Position numbers and translations under genes: made by a program | Part shown: positions 23,701 to 34,221 of the stretch, one piece after another | Layout of the letters: every line of letters begins with the position of its first letter | How positions within the stretch are numbered: position 1 is the first letter of the stretch | NCBI RefSeq assembly: GCF_901000735.1 | Contig: NC_081544.1 | Location: forward strand, 17,303,980 to 17,367,979 | Reading direction: 5' to 3' | Source: Corylus avellana | Taxonomy: Eukaryota; Streptophyta; Magnoliopsida; Fagales; Betulaceae | Length of the DNA stretch: 64,000 nt | The notes under the pieces: model-generated | Told to the model about the DNA's origin: nothing | Seen by the model: only the letters and a program-made list of their open reading frames with translations | Databases searched by the model: none

Positions 23701-24373
23701 GAGTCCCATGTCCCTTAAAAATTGTTTGGCCTCATACGTATTAACTGGCAAAGCTCCATCATCTGGAAGCAACAATTGATTGATGAACTCGAGGAAACAC
23801 GAGAATATCATTTTACTAACTCCACCCACACACTTCAAATTGTACAGATGTACAGTAGCACTCAGCTTGCTATGTTTGGTCTTATCATGAAGTGGCTTGT
23901 CTGTCTTTTTAACCAATTTCTTATACTTCCGTATGTCTTCTCCATCGGCTTCGTCATGCATAATGTGTTCTTCCTCACCATGCATCTCAACCCGAGGCTC
24001 ATTGTTGTCATCGTTGACTTCGTGCATGCCGAATGCCTCACGCAACATGGCGTGCATATTTCCACATTGCTCTATGCTTGCACCCGCATCTGCAGTAGAA
24101 CGAGTCGAATTAGAGCCTTCAACAGGAGCTCGTACAGGCCTCTCGCCATGATAAATCCAGTCTTTGTATTGGGGCCACACTCCTTTTCCCCTCTGTCAAG
24201 TGGTCGTATACCAAACCTGGAGGGTGTCTCTTGTTAAGGTGGCACATCCTACAGGGGCACACAATAAGTCTGTCTAGAGTGTCACAGTTCCTAACTGCGA
24301 AGTCTACAAATGATCTACACCTGTCTTTGTGTTCCTTCGTACTCCTAGACTTCGTCATCCAGCTCTTGTCCAT
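20780..24373 (-). pseudogene. CACTA transposase (tnp2 type), decayed
   Basis: Minus-strand domains appear in the usual order. First is a transposase-associated N-terminus from 24373 (MDKSWMTKSR, CPCRMCHLN, then WIYHGERP near 24160). Next is the tnp2 core with a Cys-rich segment (CCNDCMLFC...CVKCGESKW, about 23690-23590) and GEAWKSFD...VRLGLISDGFNHF at 23420-23330. Then the tnp2 end and a DUF4218-like region in one 200-codon frame at 22681-22079 (LRHNLDVMHIEKNVMDNILG, LKSHDSYVLMQQLLPIAL). A tail with YNVRNKAAPEGCTAEGYIV (about 21920-21870) and a DUF4216-like end (VMFKCDWVD near 21110) follow. Frameshifts and stops break it at many points. A functional copy would cut and paste the element by binding its termini. 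Confidence 0.85.
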
Positions 24374-24399
24374 AGCATTACTACATACATTAGAAACAT

Positions 24400-25141
24400 A
24401 AATATGTAAGAATTACCCTCCACTTAAACATAAATGCATTGATATTCTTTTACTTTTTATCTTAAAAAGGAATGCTCAAAACTAGGTTAATTACTTGTTT
24501 TTTGTTTATATGTTTTTTTTTTTTTTTTTAATTATTATTAGCCCTAGATTAGTTGTTTATAAGTATTTTGTTTATGTAATTTACAATATAACTTACAAAA
24601 GTGATGAAAGTTTAATAGGGTTTAGTGAAGTTTCTTTTTAAAAATATTTCAATTAGAATTTGGATCATAGGCATAACATGATTAACCTAAATAATTTTGT
24701 TCATAATCTTTGATTAATCATGTTAATTATGCTATTGCTAACCAATGCGAGAATATGAAGATGGTTGCTAAGTGTATAAAACAAATTGAAAAGCATTTGT
24801 TACAGGGACCCTAAATAAAATTAATCTAGCTAGCTACTGTAGCTAGGTTTGTTGTATTTTTGCATACAATATATTGTTTATTTTGTTTTTGTTAACCATT
24901 TATATATATAATCAGGTTTGTAAAACATACACAAAATAAATTATCTAGCCAATTTCAAACTAATTACATAATAAAAAAAATAGATATATTTTGCATGCAT
25001 GTTCATATTTAACAATCCTACGTATGTACCTATCATACCAACATGGGACCCTAAAAATCATATATTTCAAACAAATTAATAAGTTAAGTAGCTAACAAAA
25101 AATGATAATTAAATCATATATACACTACAGAAAAGCTTAAT

Positions 25142-25179
<38 letters not shown>

Positions 25180-25487
25180 CAAAATATGGAGATCGATTGA
25201 ACCTGGCAATGGCAATAATAGAGGAGACAGTATACCTGAGGAGAGAAGATCGATAGAGATGCTGAGGGTATGCCGGCCGGAGTTCTGCCAGAGGGAGAGA
25301 GAGTGACGGAGAGAGTGATCCTGGGTGACGGAGGAGAGAGTGAGTGAGAGAGAGCTGTTGGGCCGGAGAAGAAAAAAAGAGAGGAAGAGGAATTGCGTGC
25401 AGCGGGAGAAGGGGAAAAAAGAGGGGGAAGGGAAAAAAAGAAAAGAGAAGAAGAAAGCTGGGTGGGCGCTGCCGCATGGCAATTTGT
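24400..25487. other. CACTA 5' non-coding region with (AT)n and purine-rich tract
   Basis: Upstream of the transposase on the minus strand. It contains an (AT)17 tract at 25144-25178 and a GA-rich block at 25255-25460, CT-rich in the sense of the transposase, that may have been its 5' leader. Frames through the GA-rich block are low-complexity artefacts. Confidence 0.5.
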
Positions 25488-26165
25488 AGTGACATGACAT
25501 ACGTGGTACGTTACTAATTGGTAACGTACTACAGTGGCACGTTACTAATTTGTAACATGCCACAGTGGCACATTACTAATATAGTAACGTACCACAGTGG
25601 CACGTTACTATATTTGTAAATAGTAAGCCGAGTCCTTGTTATTGCGATCGAGCACTACCGAGTCTCTATTATTGTGATCGAGCGCAAGCGTTGTGAAGAA
25701 AACTTTTGGTAACGCGTCATATTCACACATTACCAAATGGTAACGTGTCATCTACAGACGTTACAAAATTGTAACATATCAAGTTAACACGTTACAATTT
25801 AGTAACTTCTCAACTTGACACGTTACCAAAACGGCAACGTGTCAATTTGACACGTTACCAAAATGGCAACGTGTCAATTTGACACGTTACCAATTTATAA
25901 TGTGTCAAGATGACACATTACCAAACAGTATCGCATGAAGATGGCACGTTACAATTTGATAACGTGTCCTACTGACACATTACCAAAAGATGACGTGTCA
26001 ATTTAACACGTCATCTTTTGGTAACGGGGTAGGCTTAATGCGTCAGCAAATGGTGACATGTTGAAATTGACATGTTACCAAAAAAATCTCGTATCATGTT
26101 AAAAATTGGCACGTCACAATATGGTGACGTGGCAATAATTAGTGAACAGCAGTGACGTCACTAAA
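25488..26165. repeat. CACTA right subterminal repeat array
   Basis: About 30 near-copies of GTAACGTGTC/GACACGTTAC or relatives (GGTACGTTACTAATTGG, CACGTTACCAAAATGGCAAC) in both orientations, denser than on the left. Two neighbouring units (about 25822-25880) are almost identical, a sign of local tandem amplification. Confidence 0.85.
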
Positions 26166-26187
26166 GCCCCTTTTTTTTGTAGTGATT

Positions 26188-26386
26188 GATGTTGCCTTTT
26201 GATTCATATACTATACTTTCATATTCCTTAACCTCCCATTATGATTCTATATCTATAAAAGGGAGTATTGAGTAGTATCTAAAAACCAAAATAATAGAGA
26301 AAAATCATACATAGTTCCTGAAGAAGTTAGTTTCACATATTGCAATCTCTTTATTTTGTTTTGTTATTTTCTTTGATTTTACAATA
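26188..26386 (+). repeat. Copia 5' LTR, right part
   Basis: Resumes the LTR after the CACTA element; it matches 31747-31936, including CATATTCCTTAACCTCCCAT and the TATA-box-like TATCTATAAAAG. It ends ACAATA before the primer-binding site. Confidence 0.9.
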
Positions 26387-26402
26387 TGTTATCAGCACGA
26401 AG
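26387..26402 (+). other. Copia primer-binding site
   Basis: TGTTATCAGCACGAAG directly follows the 5' LTR. This sequence type is typical of several plant Ty1/copia lineages that prime from a tRNA-Met fragment. Confidence 0.75.
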
Positions 26403-26743
26403 CTCTAGTCAATTGTTGTGTTCTTTTGATCTTCAACATCAAAAGCTATCCGTGAGGTATTCTCAATTCATTGTAAGTTTCTTTAACATTTAGTAATCTT
26501 ATTATCTATTTTGTTAATTACATTCTAACATATGCTTAGAAATTTTTAATGTTTTAAGAATCATATTATAACATATGCATATTATGATCCGTGTGAGATT
26601 TATATGAACTAGAATGTTATCATACTAAAGCTATGAATATGATGTCTTATAGCTTATATTTGAAAATTTTTGGTTTGCGTATAATATCACTTAATTTTAA
26701 ATAATGTTTATTTATTTAATTCTTGATATATTTTTGTATAGAT

Positions 26744-27620
26744 AATGTCAAATCTTACAAAACTTGAGTTTGTCGCTCTTGACGTTTATGGCAATAATTA
26801 CTTATCTTGAATCCTTGATCCTAAGATCCATCTTGAAGATATGAATCTTGGAAATCTTATTAAGGACAATAATCAAGCATCTCAGCAGGATCGCGCTGAA
26901 GCAATGATTTTTTTTTTGCCATCATCTGCATGAAGAATTAAAAATGAGTACCTTACGGTAAAGGATTTCTTGACCTTGTGGAATAATTTAAGAGAGAGAT
27001 ATAAGAACCAAAAGATAGTTATCCTCCCAAAATCTCTTTATGGTTGGATACACCTGAGGTTGCAAGATTTCAAGAGTGTTAGTAACTATAACTCCGCACT
27101 CTTTAAAATTATCCCACAATTAAAATTGTGTGGAGAAAAAGTCTCTGATGTGGATATGTTAGAAAAAACATATGCCACATTTCATGCCTCGAATGTGTTC
27201 CTGCAGCAGCAATATCAAGAGCATAATTTCACAAGATATTCTAAACTAATATCTTGTCTTCTAGTGGCTGAGCAAGACAATGAGCTATTAATAAAAAATC
27301 ATCAATCTCGTCCAATGGGTTCTACACCATTTCCTGAAGCAAATGGAACCTCATTTCATGGTAATAAAGGAAACCGTGGTCGTGGTAGAAAAAATTATAG
27401 AGGTTAAGGGGAACGTACTCATAATTCTTACAAAAGAAATTATCCATACCACCAGAAGTGGAACCACACTGAGGCGAAACAAAATGAAAATAAAGGTTTA
27501 CAGAATAAATCTACAGAGAACTATGAAGATAAATGTTACAGATGTGGTATGAAAAGACATTGGTCACGTACCTATCGTACGCCTAAACATTTGGTAGACC
27601 TAAATCAAGCCTCCATAAAA
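26744..27620 (+). pseudogene. Copia gag remnant
   Basis: An ATG at 26744 starts MSNLTKLEFVALDVYGNNYL; the codon expected to be Trp after YLS is TGA, so translation stops at codon 22. A second open stretch, 26970-27407, continues gag (TLWNNLRERYKNQK, YNSALFKIIPQLKLCGE, EQDNELLIKNHQSRP) and ends in a Gly/Arg-rich RGRGRKNYRG. A degenerate zinc knuckle follows at about 27537 (CYRCGMKRHWSRTY), its final Cys changed to Tyr. This region would form the capsid and RNA-binding nucleocapsid. Confidence 0.8.
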
Positions 27621-28075
27621 GACAAAGAAAAGATGATTGAAATAAATTTTGCTAATCACAGTTATCATGTGGATTATCTAGTTTTTCTTGATACTCTAAA
27701 TGGACAGGATAACACTCATCTTGATGTTTCTGATTTCTTTATAAACTCTATCACAAAAATTGATCTTTTGATTGGTGATGAATTTAATATATATTTTGTT
27801 TATATATGGAGGCATATGTCATATTGATGGAATGATTAATTCCAAGGTGATTGGTAAAGATTTGTGTTTAGCAGCCAATTGTATAACGCACACAATTCCT
27901 AGAGATAAGAAATATTTTCAATACTTGATATTAAACAAAGCTAGTGTCAATATAATATTCGGTTCATCAAACCTAATCGAAGGCTCTGGAAGAGCGAAAT
28001 CATATTGGCAAAAAGAACAAAATTTTATATTGACGATGCCTTGTATTCTTCTAAATCTATAAGAAATTTAATCAG
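27621..28075 (+). pseudogene. Copia protease/linker region remnant
   Basis: Between the zinc knuckle and integrase. Frames 27549-27827 and 27772-28062 overlap and are shifted relative to each other. I could not identify an intact DTG/DSG catalytic triad, although the position fits the aspartic protease domain. It ends in residues like SYWQKEQNFIL. Confidence 0.45.
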
Positions 28076-28935
28076 TTTTAAGGATATTCGTCTAAATGGT
28101 TATCATGTTGAAACTAGTAATGACGGCAATGACGAATATCTTATATTACTTTAATAATTTCAGGCCAGAAGTTCATATTGGAAAAACTGTCTGCTTTCTC
28201 TTTTAGGTTGTATTATATAACAATGAAAACAATTGAATCACATATTGTAATGCGCCAGAAGTGCTCTAATCCAAAGATGTTTATGCTTTAGCATGATCCT
28301 CTTGGACATTCGGAAACAATTATGATGCGTCGAATAATTGAGAACTCTCATGGGCATCCCTTAAAGAACCCAAAAATTCTTTTACCAAGTGATTCTCTTT
28401 GTGCTGCATGTTCTCAAGGTAGACTTTTTATCAAACCATCCAATTCTAAGGTAATTATTGAATCTCCATCATTTTTACAAAGAATTGAAGAAGATATATG
28501 TGGGCCGATTCACCCTCCATGTGGGCCATTTAGATATTTTATGGTTTTAATAGATGTATCAACTTGGTGGTCACATGTTTGCTTGCTTTCTACTCGTAAT
28601 GTTGCATTTGCTAGATTTCTTGCTCAAATAATTATATTACAAACACAATTTCCTGATTATCCAATTCAATATATTCGGATGGATAATACGGGTGAATTTA
28701 CATATCAAGCATTTTATGACTTTTGTATGTCAATTGGAATTAATGTTGAACATCTTGTTGCTCATACTCATACTCAAAATGGTTTATCTGAATCATTTAT
28801 TAAACGACTTCAGTTAATTGCTCGACATTTGCTTATGAAAACAAAATTACATGTTTTTGCTTGGGGACATGTAATATTACATGTTGCATCATTAGTTCGG
28901 ATCAAACCAACAACTTACCAAAAATAATCTCTTTT
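28076..28935 (+). pseudogene. Copia integrase remnant
   Basis: The open frame 28322-28927 covers the GAG-pre-integrase and catalytic core. It holds LCAACSQGRLFIKPSN, the first acidic residue in EDICGPIHPPCG, the second in IRMDNTGEFT, and the catalytic Glu in TQNGLSESFIKRLQ, so the DDE residues persist. The His-Cys part upstream is broken by stops (for example TAG near 28292), and the frame shifts again after 28927, with continuation at 28934-29203 (GQPPNIFHFHIFGFAVYIPI). Confidence 0.8.
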
Positions 28936-29439
28936 GCAACTTGCATTTGGTCAACCACCAAATATTTTTCATTTTCATATTTTTGGTTTTGCTGTATATA
29001 TTCCAATTACGCCACCTCAACACACGATGGGACCTCAATGTAGACTTAGAATTTATGTTGGTTTTGATTCTCCTTCTATCATTAAATACCTTAAGCCTTT
29101 AACTAGTGATATTTTTAAAGCACGTTTTGAAGATTGTCATTTTGATGAAAACATATTCTCATCACTAGGGAGAGAAAAGTCGTTGCCAAAAGCACGACAA
29201 TAAATCACTTGGAATAATTCGACGTTATCTCATTTTGATCCTTGTATAAATCAATGTAAACTAGAAGTTTAGAGGATCATTCATTTTCAGAGTATTGCAG
29301 ATTAATTGCCGGCTGCATTTACTGACAACAAGAAAATAGTTAAGTCTCACATTCCACTGGCTAATACTCCAGCTAAGATAAAAGTCCCTGTAGGACAATT
29401 AATTAATATAATAGTAAATGAGTTTAAGGCACGCCTAAA

Positions 29440-31388
29440 GTGTCGAAGACCCAATTCCCCGAAATAGAAAAGCACAAAGGAAATTCAATCGGCGCTCCTG
29501 AAGAGGCCTTACCCACAAAACATGCAACGAAAATTGATCCATCCAAACATTTTGTACAAAATTCTCCTGGAAAGGAATTCCTCGAAGAGGAACCTCTTGA
29601 AGAGGAATTTCCTAAAGAGTTACCCTCTAAAGAAGAACATGTACCTGAAAATAATGAGATCTCAATAAATTATGTAAGTATAAGAGAAATATTGGATAGA
29701 AACAAAATTGTTGCCGATAACATATTTTCATTTAAAGTTGCATTTGACATTGCCTGAAGTAATAATAATATTGAATCACAATAGTCGAAGAATGTCGACC
29801 TAGAAATGATTAGCCAATGTGGAAATATGCAATTTAGGCAGAATTGAACTCACTAGCAAAACGTGAAGTATTTGGACCTGTAGTTCAAACACCTGAAGGC
29901 GTATCGCCTGTTGGATACAAGTGGGTATTTGTACGAAAACGTAATGAGAAAAATGAAATTGTGAGATACAAAGCAAGACTTGTTGCACAAGGTTTTCTGC
30001 AGAAACCTGGTATTGATTATGAAGAAACATATTCCCTTATAGTGGATGCAATTACATTTAGATTTTTGATTAGCGTGGAAGTTACAAAAAGTTTAGATAT
30101 GCATTTAATGGATATGGTTACAGCATATTTATATGGATCACTTGATAATAATATATACATGAAAATTCCTGAAGGATACAAAATGCCTGAAGCATATAAT
30201 TCCAAATCCCGAAGTATTTATTCTATCAAGCTACAAAGATCTTTATACGGGTTAAAACAATCCGGACGCATGTGGTACAATTGTCTTAGTGAATATCTAT
30301 TGAAAGAAGGATTTGAGAATATTTCAATTTGTCCATGCATTTTCATTAAGAAATTAGAATATGGATTTGCTATCAATGCAGTTTATGTAGAAGATTTAAA
30401 TCTTGTTGAGACTCCAGAAGAGCTCATAAAAACTGCCACTTATTTAAAAAATGAGTTTAAGATGAAAGATCTTGGAATGACAAAACTTTGTCTTGGCTTA
30501 CAAAATGAACATTTTTCAAATGAAATTCTTTTTTATCAGTCAACATACACAGAAAAAGTCCTGAAGCACTTTTACATGGTGAAAGTTCATCCTTTGAGCA
30601 CTCCAATGGTTGTTCGATCATTTGATGTGAAAAAAGACCATTTTCGTCCTCGAGAAGATGATGAAGAAATTCTTGGTCCTGAAGTACCATATCTTAGTGC
30701 AATTGGTGCTCGGATATATCTTGCAAATTGCACACAACCTGATACAGCATTTTCAATTAATTTACTAGCAAGATACAATTTTGCACCAACTCGAAGGCAT
30801 TGGAACAGGGTCAAATATGTTGAACGTTATTTTCGTTGAACAACTGACATGAAATTATTTTATTCAAGAGGTTCAAATTCACAATTAGTTGGATATGTAG
30901 ATGCGAGTTTTCTTTCTGATCCACATAAAGGTAGATTTCAAATAGGATATCTATTTACATCTAGAAGTACTGCTATTTTATGGAGATCTGTCAAGCAAAC
31001 ACTTGTTGCTACTTCTTCGAATCACTCAGAGATTATTGCAATTCATGAAGAAAGTCGAGAATGCATATGGCTAAAATCAGCAATTCAACACATTTGAGAA
31101 AAATGTGGTTTATCCACAATCAAAGATAGCCCGACAATATTATATGAAGATAATGCTGCTTGTATCACACAAATCAAAGGAGGATATATGAAAGGTAATA
31201 GAACCAATCACATTTCACTGAAGTTCTTTTATACACATGAGCTCTAGAAGAGTGGTGATATTGATATTAAGCAGATACGATCAAGTGACAATTTGTCAGA
31301 TTTATTTACCAAAACATTACAAACTGCAACATTTAAGAAGTTGGTAAATAACATTGGAATGCGCCGACTCAAGCATCTTTCATCATAA
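29440..31388 (+). pseudogene. Copia reverse transcriptase and RNase H remnant
   Basis: A Glu/Pro-rich linker (29440-29757) leads to the longest open stretch, 29844-30839 (331 codons). It carries reverse transcriptase blocks: PVGYKWVFVRKRNEKNEIVR, YKARLVAQGF, SLYGLKQSGRMWY and the active-site motif as AVYVEDLNLV, where the usual YVDD has become YVED. RNase H follows in 30849-31097 (GYVDASFLSDPHKGR, LVATSSNHSEIIAIHEES), then, after a TGA, to TAA at 31386-31388 (MRRLKHLSS). Stops at 30837 and 31096 and the changed active site make it inactive. Confidence 0.88.
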
Positions 31389-31641
31389 AGAATTGAAGCT
31401 TTTCGTGCTAATGAGTGAGAATAAAATGATTATGCTAATTGTACTCTTTTTCCTTCGCTAAGGTTTTTTCCACTGGGTTTTCCTTTGTAAGGTTTTAATG
31501 AGGCAGTCCTAAAGCATACGAAGGCACACAAAAATATTGTCTTCTTTTTCCTTCGCCACAGTTTTTTTTTTTTTTCATTGGGTTTTCCTTGGCAAGGTTT
31601 TAAGGAGGCATATTCTTAGTATATGGTCATCTAAGGGAGAG

Positions 31642-31936
31642 TGTTATGAATGCATTCATGCATTTGGTGGATGACCATTTAGTTTCATCTCTTGGAATTG
31701 TACACATTCATGTCATCTTTTAGAATTCCTATAACATTCATGTAATCTTTTGATTCATGTACTACCCTTTCATATTCCTTAACCTCCCATTATGATTCCA
31801 TATCTATAAAAGTGAGTATTGAGTAGAATGTAAAAAACACAATAATAGAGAAAAATCATACATAATTCTTGAATAACTAGTTTCACATATTGTAATCTCT
31901 TTATTTTGTATTGTTATTTTCTTTGATTTTGCAACA
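31642..31936 (+). repeat. Copia 3' LTR
   Basis: 295 bp from TGTTATGAATGC to TTTTGCAACA. It matches the two halves of the 5' LTR and shows the uninterrupted CACTA target (CATTCATGTAATCTTTTGATTC). TAAAA follows as target duplication. Confidence 0.93.
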
Positions 31937-32204
31937 TAAAATTCAATTAGTAATGTGTGAATGTTCACAAGTCGCTAATTTAATTTTGAAGAAGAAAGAA
32001 AAATTAAAATAAAAAATTAAAATTCAATTAGTGATGTGTCACTATTCACATGTCACTAATTAGTGACACATGGATATTAACACGTCACTATTTTTATTTT
32101 TATTTTTTAGTGACGTTTTGCTCTTTGACACGTCATCATTTGGTGATGTTTTAAAAAATAGGGTACTGTAGAATCCTAAATTTTTTGTAATGGTCACTCG
32201 TAAT

Positions 32205-33391
32205 TAGGGGTGTCAAGGCGGTTAGTAGGTTTCACTAACCGCAACCGCTAACCGCCTAGCGGTTAACGGTTAGCGGTTAACCACCGGTTAGCGATTAATG
32301 AAATAGAAAACCGCCCGCTAACCGCTTTTTCAAAATTGGGTTTTTTTTTTGGCTTCTTGGGCGTTTTTGGGCTTTTTAGGCCTTTTTGGGCTTCTTTTTT
32401 TGGGTTTTTTGGGCGTTTTTGGTCTTCTTTTTTTACCCTCTTTACATTTACTTGTACTTTAAAAAAAATTTCCTTAAATATTAAATTATAACCGGTTAAC
32501 TTTTTCTTTTTTCTTTTTCTTTTTTTTTTTAGGAAAAAAACATATATATATATATATAAAAAATAAAAAATAAATAAAAAATCAACACAACATATAAAAA
32601 AAAGTTCAGAATTCAGACAACTATCACAACATATAATGATAATACATTAATACTTAAATTGTGTTTATAAGTAACACATTAGTCATTGTTTAATTCAATG
32701 TCAATTACTTAATTTGATATTATACGAATCATATCATCATTGTACATTAATAATATGATTCACTTGAAGTCTTGAATAAAGTATTTGAATTGTCATTGAA
32801 TCATATGATTAAGTATTGATATTATACATTTATATTCTTCATATGCATATGTAGACTTATATAGACTTATAACATATATAGACTTATAAATTTATAACAT
32901 ACATTGGAAATAAGTCTCTAGATATTTAATTGTTGTATTAGTATGAATTGGTATACTTATGAGTTACGTCATATTATATATGTATAATTTGTTATTATAT
33001 AATCAAATGATTTAATGATCAATTGATCTTGTGATATAATCATATAAATTATAGTGATAATATATTAATACTCAAATTGTGATTTAACTATTTTTTAAAA
33101 AAATTGTAATTTAATGATCAAGTGATTATATGATATAATCATATAAATTATAGTGATAATATATTAATACTCAAATTGTGATTTAATTATTTTTAAAAAA
33201 ATTGTGATTTAAGGATCAAGTGATTATGTTATATGTATAAATATTTTTATAATTATAATTATAAAAATATATTATATAAAAAGGAGGTTAGCGGTTACGG
33301 TTAGTAAACTCAATAACAGCTAGGCGGTTAGGCGGTTAGGCGGTTATAGTGGTTAGCGGGCGGCTAAAAAACCGCCTGCATTGACACCCCT
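32205..33391. mobile_element. hAT-like MITE with GCGGTTAGCGGTTA subterminal repeats
   Basis: Inverted ends TAGGGGTGTCAA at 32205 and TTGACACCCCTA ending at 33391. Just inside both ends are repeated GGTTAGCGGTTA / TAACCGCTAACC units. The middle is AT-rich non-coding, with two near-identical 90-bp stretches at about 33010-33110 and 33115-33215. The same termini appear at 51414 and at 59872/60904. For the copy at 59872 an 8-bp target duplication supports hAT; here no convincing duplication was found. Confidence 0.65.
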
Positions 33392-34104
33392 ACACACGTT
33401 TATTAAACATTTCATGAGAAAATAATTATTATTTCATTACTGCTCTAGGCTCCAACTCTCTTGTTTTTGACAATAAATTGCTTAAACTTGTGTCTATTCA
33501 TCTTTTTAGCCCCTTGTTAAAAAATAAATAAAAAATTCTGCTCAGACTAAAAACCTTGTTGCGAGGTTTACTTTAGCCCCTGCCCATTAAACCTTCTGGC
33601 TCGGTCCCTAACAGTCTATAGGATACTATTTCTAAGGAGCCCTTCACTTTAAAAGTGGAGAACACTCCAAAATTAGGTATCATCATTATCGCTCTCTTCC
33701 TAAATTTCTCTATTCAATTTTTTATTTTTTATGATTTAAGCAATAGAGTGTTCTCGTTCTTTTGAAAACCGATGAGTCTTTGGTAATAATATTTCTTGTT
33801 TTGCAAGAGCTTAGTCGTCGGATTCTGCCGCTAAATACTGCGTTAAAATACATGAAGGGTAATCTTAATACATCTGCCAAAATGTTTCTAAAGAAAAATT
33901 ATCTACTTTTGGGTTGATTTGTGTTGTGATAGCAAAGACGACATAGAGATAATTGATGATCGATGCTTTCAAATTTTTTATGTTGTTGATGGAAATTATT
34001 TTTAATTAATAAATAATATGATCTAATCAAAACCAAATGATTAATTAAACATTAGAAAATGCACTTAAGGGGTCGAATGGGAGTTGAGATGAGATTTGAG
34101 GGGT
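33392..34104. other. Intergenic, no recognised feature
   Basis: AT-rich DNA with no frame of note, no TE termini and no RNA gene that I can recognise. Confidence 0.5.
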
Positions 34105-34199
34105 ATTTTTGTCTTTTCACTTTTTGGTGGGACAAAAATACCTCTCTAATATAATTAACTAGATATTCTCCGGTTCAAATGAACTGGAGATGATTCTAA
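34105..34199. repeat. Small MITE, partial copy (GGTATTTTTGTC family)
   Basis: Contains GGGGTATTTTTGTCTTTTCACTTTTTGGTGGGACAAAAATACC and ends TTCTCCGGTTCAAATGAACTGGAGA. It is the reverse orientation of fuller copies at 44343-44480 and 59849-61033. The other end seems lost. Confidence 0.6.
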
Positions 34200-34221
34200 T
34201 TGTTTATGTATCATTTTACAA

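Larger units (their letters stand above)
16964..26184 (-). mobile_element. CACTA (En/Spm) DNA transposon, 9.2 kb, decayed
   Basis: Left end CACTACAAAAATT at 16964 and right end TTTTTTTTGTAGTG at 26184 form the CACTA terminal inverted repeat. 3-bp target duplications ATT lie at 16961-16963 and 26185-26187. The insertion is confirmed by continuity of the copia LTR across it. Subterminal arrays of TAACGTGTC/GACACGTTAC lie at both ends. On the minus strand it carries a tnp2-type transposase pseudogene (24373-20780) and a second En/Spm-type ORF (20604-18500). Both are full of stops and frameshifts, so the element is transposition-defective. Confidence 0.93.
16871..31936 (+). mobile_element. Ty1/copia retrotransposon carrying a CACTA insertion in its 5' LTR
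   Basis: LTRs of about 295 bp: the 5' LTR is 16871-16963 plus 26188-26386, split by the CACTA element, and the 3' LTR is 31642-31936. Perfect 5-bp target duplications TAAAA lie at 16866-16870 and 31937-31941. Next to the 5' LTR is the primer-binding site TGTTATCAGCACGAAG at 26387, common in plant copia elements. A purine tract AAGGGAGAG precedes the 3' LTR. Domain order gag, protease region, integrase, reverse transcriptase, RNase H is the copia order. All frames carry stops or shifts, so it is not autonomous now. Confidence 0.93.
15900..32192. mobile_element. Older CACTA-like non-autonomous element hosting the copia insertion
   Basis: About 15950-16870 and 31942-32190 carry many copies of GTGACGTGT / ACACGTCAC in both orientations, such as CACGTCACTAATTAGTGACG, the pattern of subterminal repeats in CACTA elements. 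The right end reads AAATTTTTTGTAATG at 32192, a degenerate version of the TTTTTTTGTAGTG end of the inner CACTA. The left end is not clean: an A-rich tract at 15903-15940 may be a slipped CACTACAAAA terminus. No coding sequence remains. The copia element at 16871-31936 splits it, with TAAAA on both sides. Confidence 0.5.

Noticed and set aside
25109..25563. 128- and 140-codon minus-strand frames rich in Leu/Ser/Phe
   Set aside because: Translations of a purine-rich tract and an (AT)n microsatellite in the CACTA 5' region.
32205..33391. Possible telomere-like or satellite array (GGTTAGCGGTTA)
   Set aside because: The motif resembles TTAGGG-type repeats, but it is confined to the two inverted ends of a MITE and includes CGG spacers, so it is subterminal transposon repeat.
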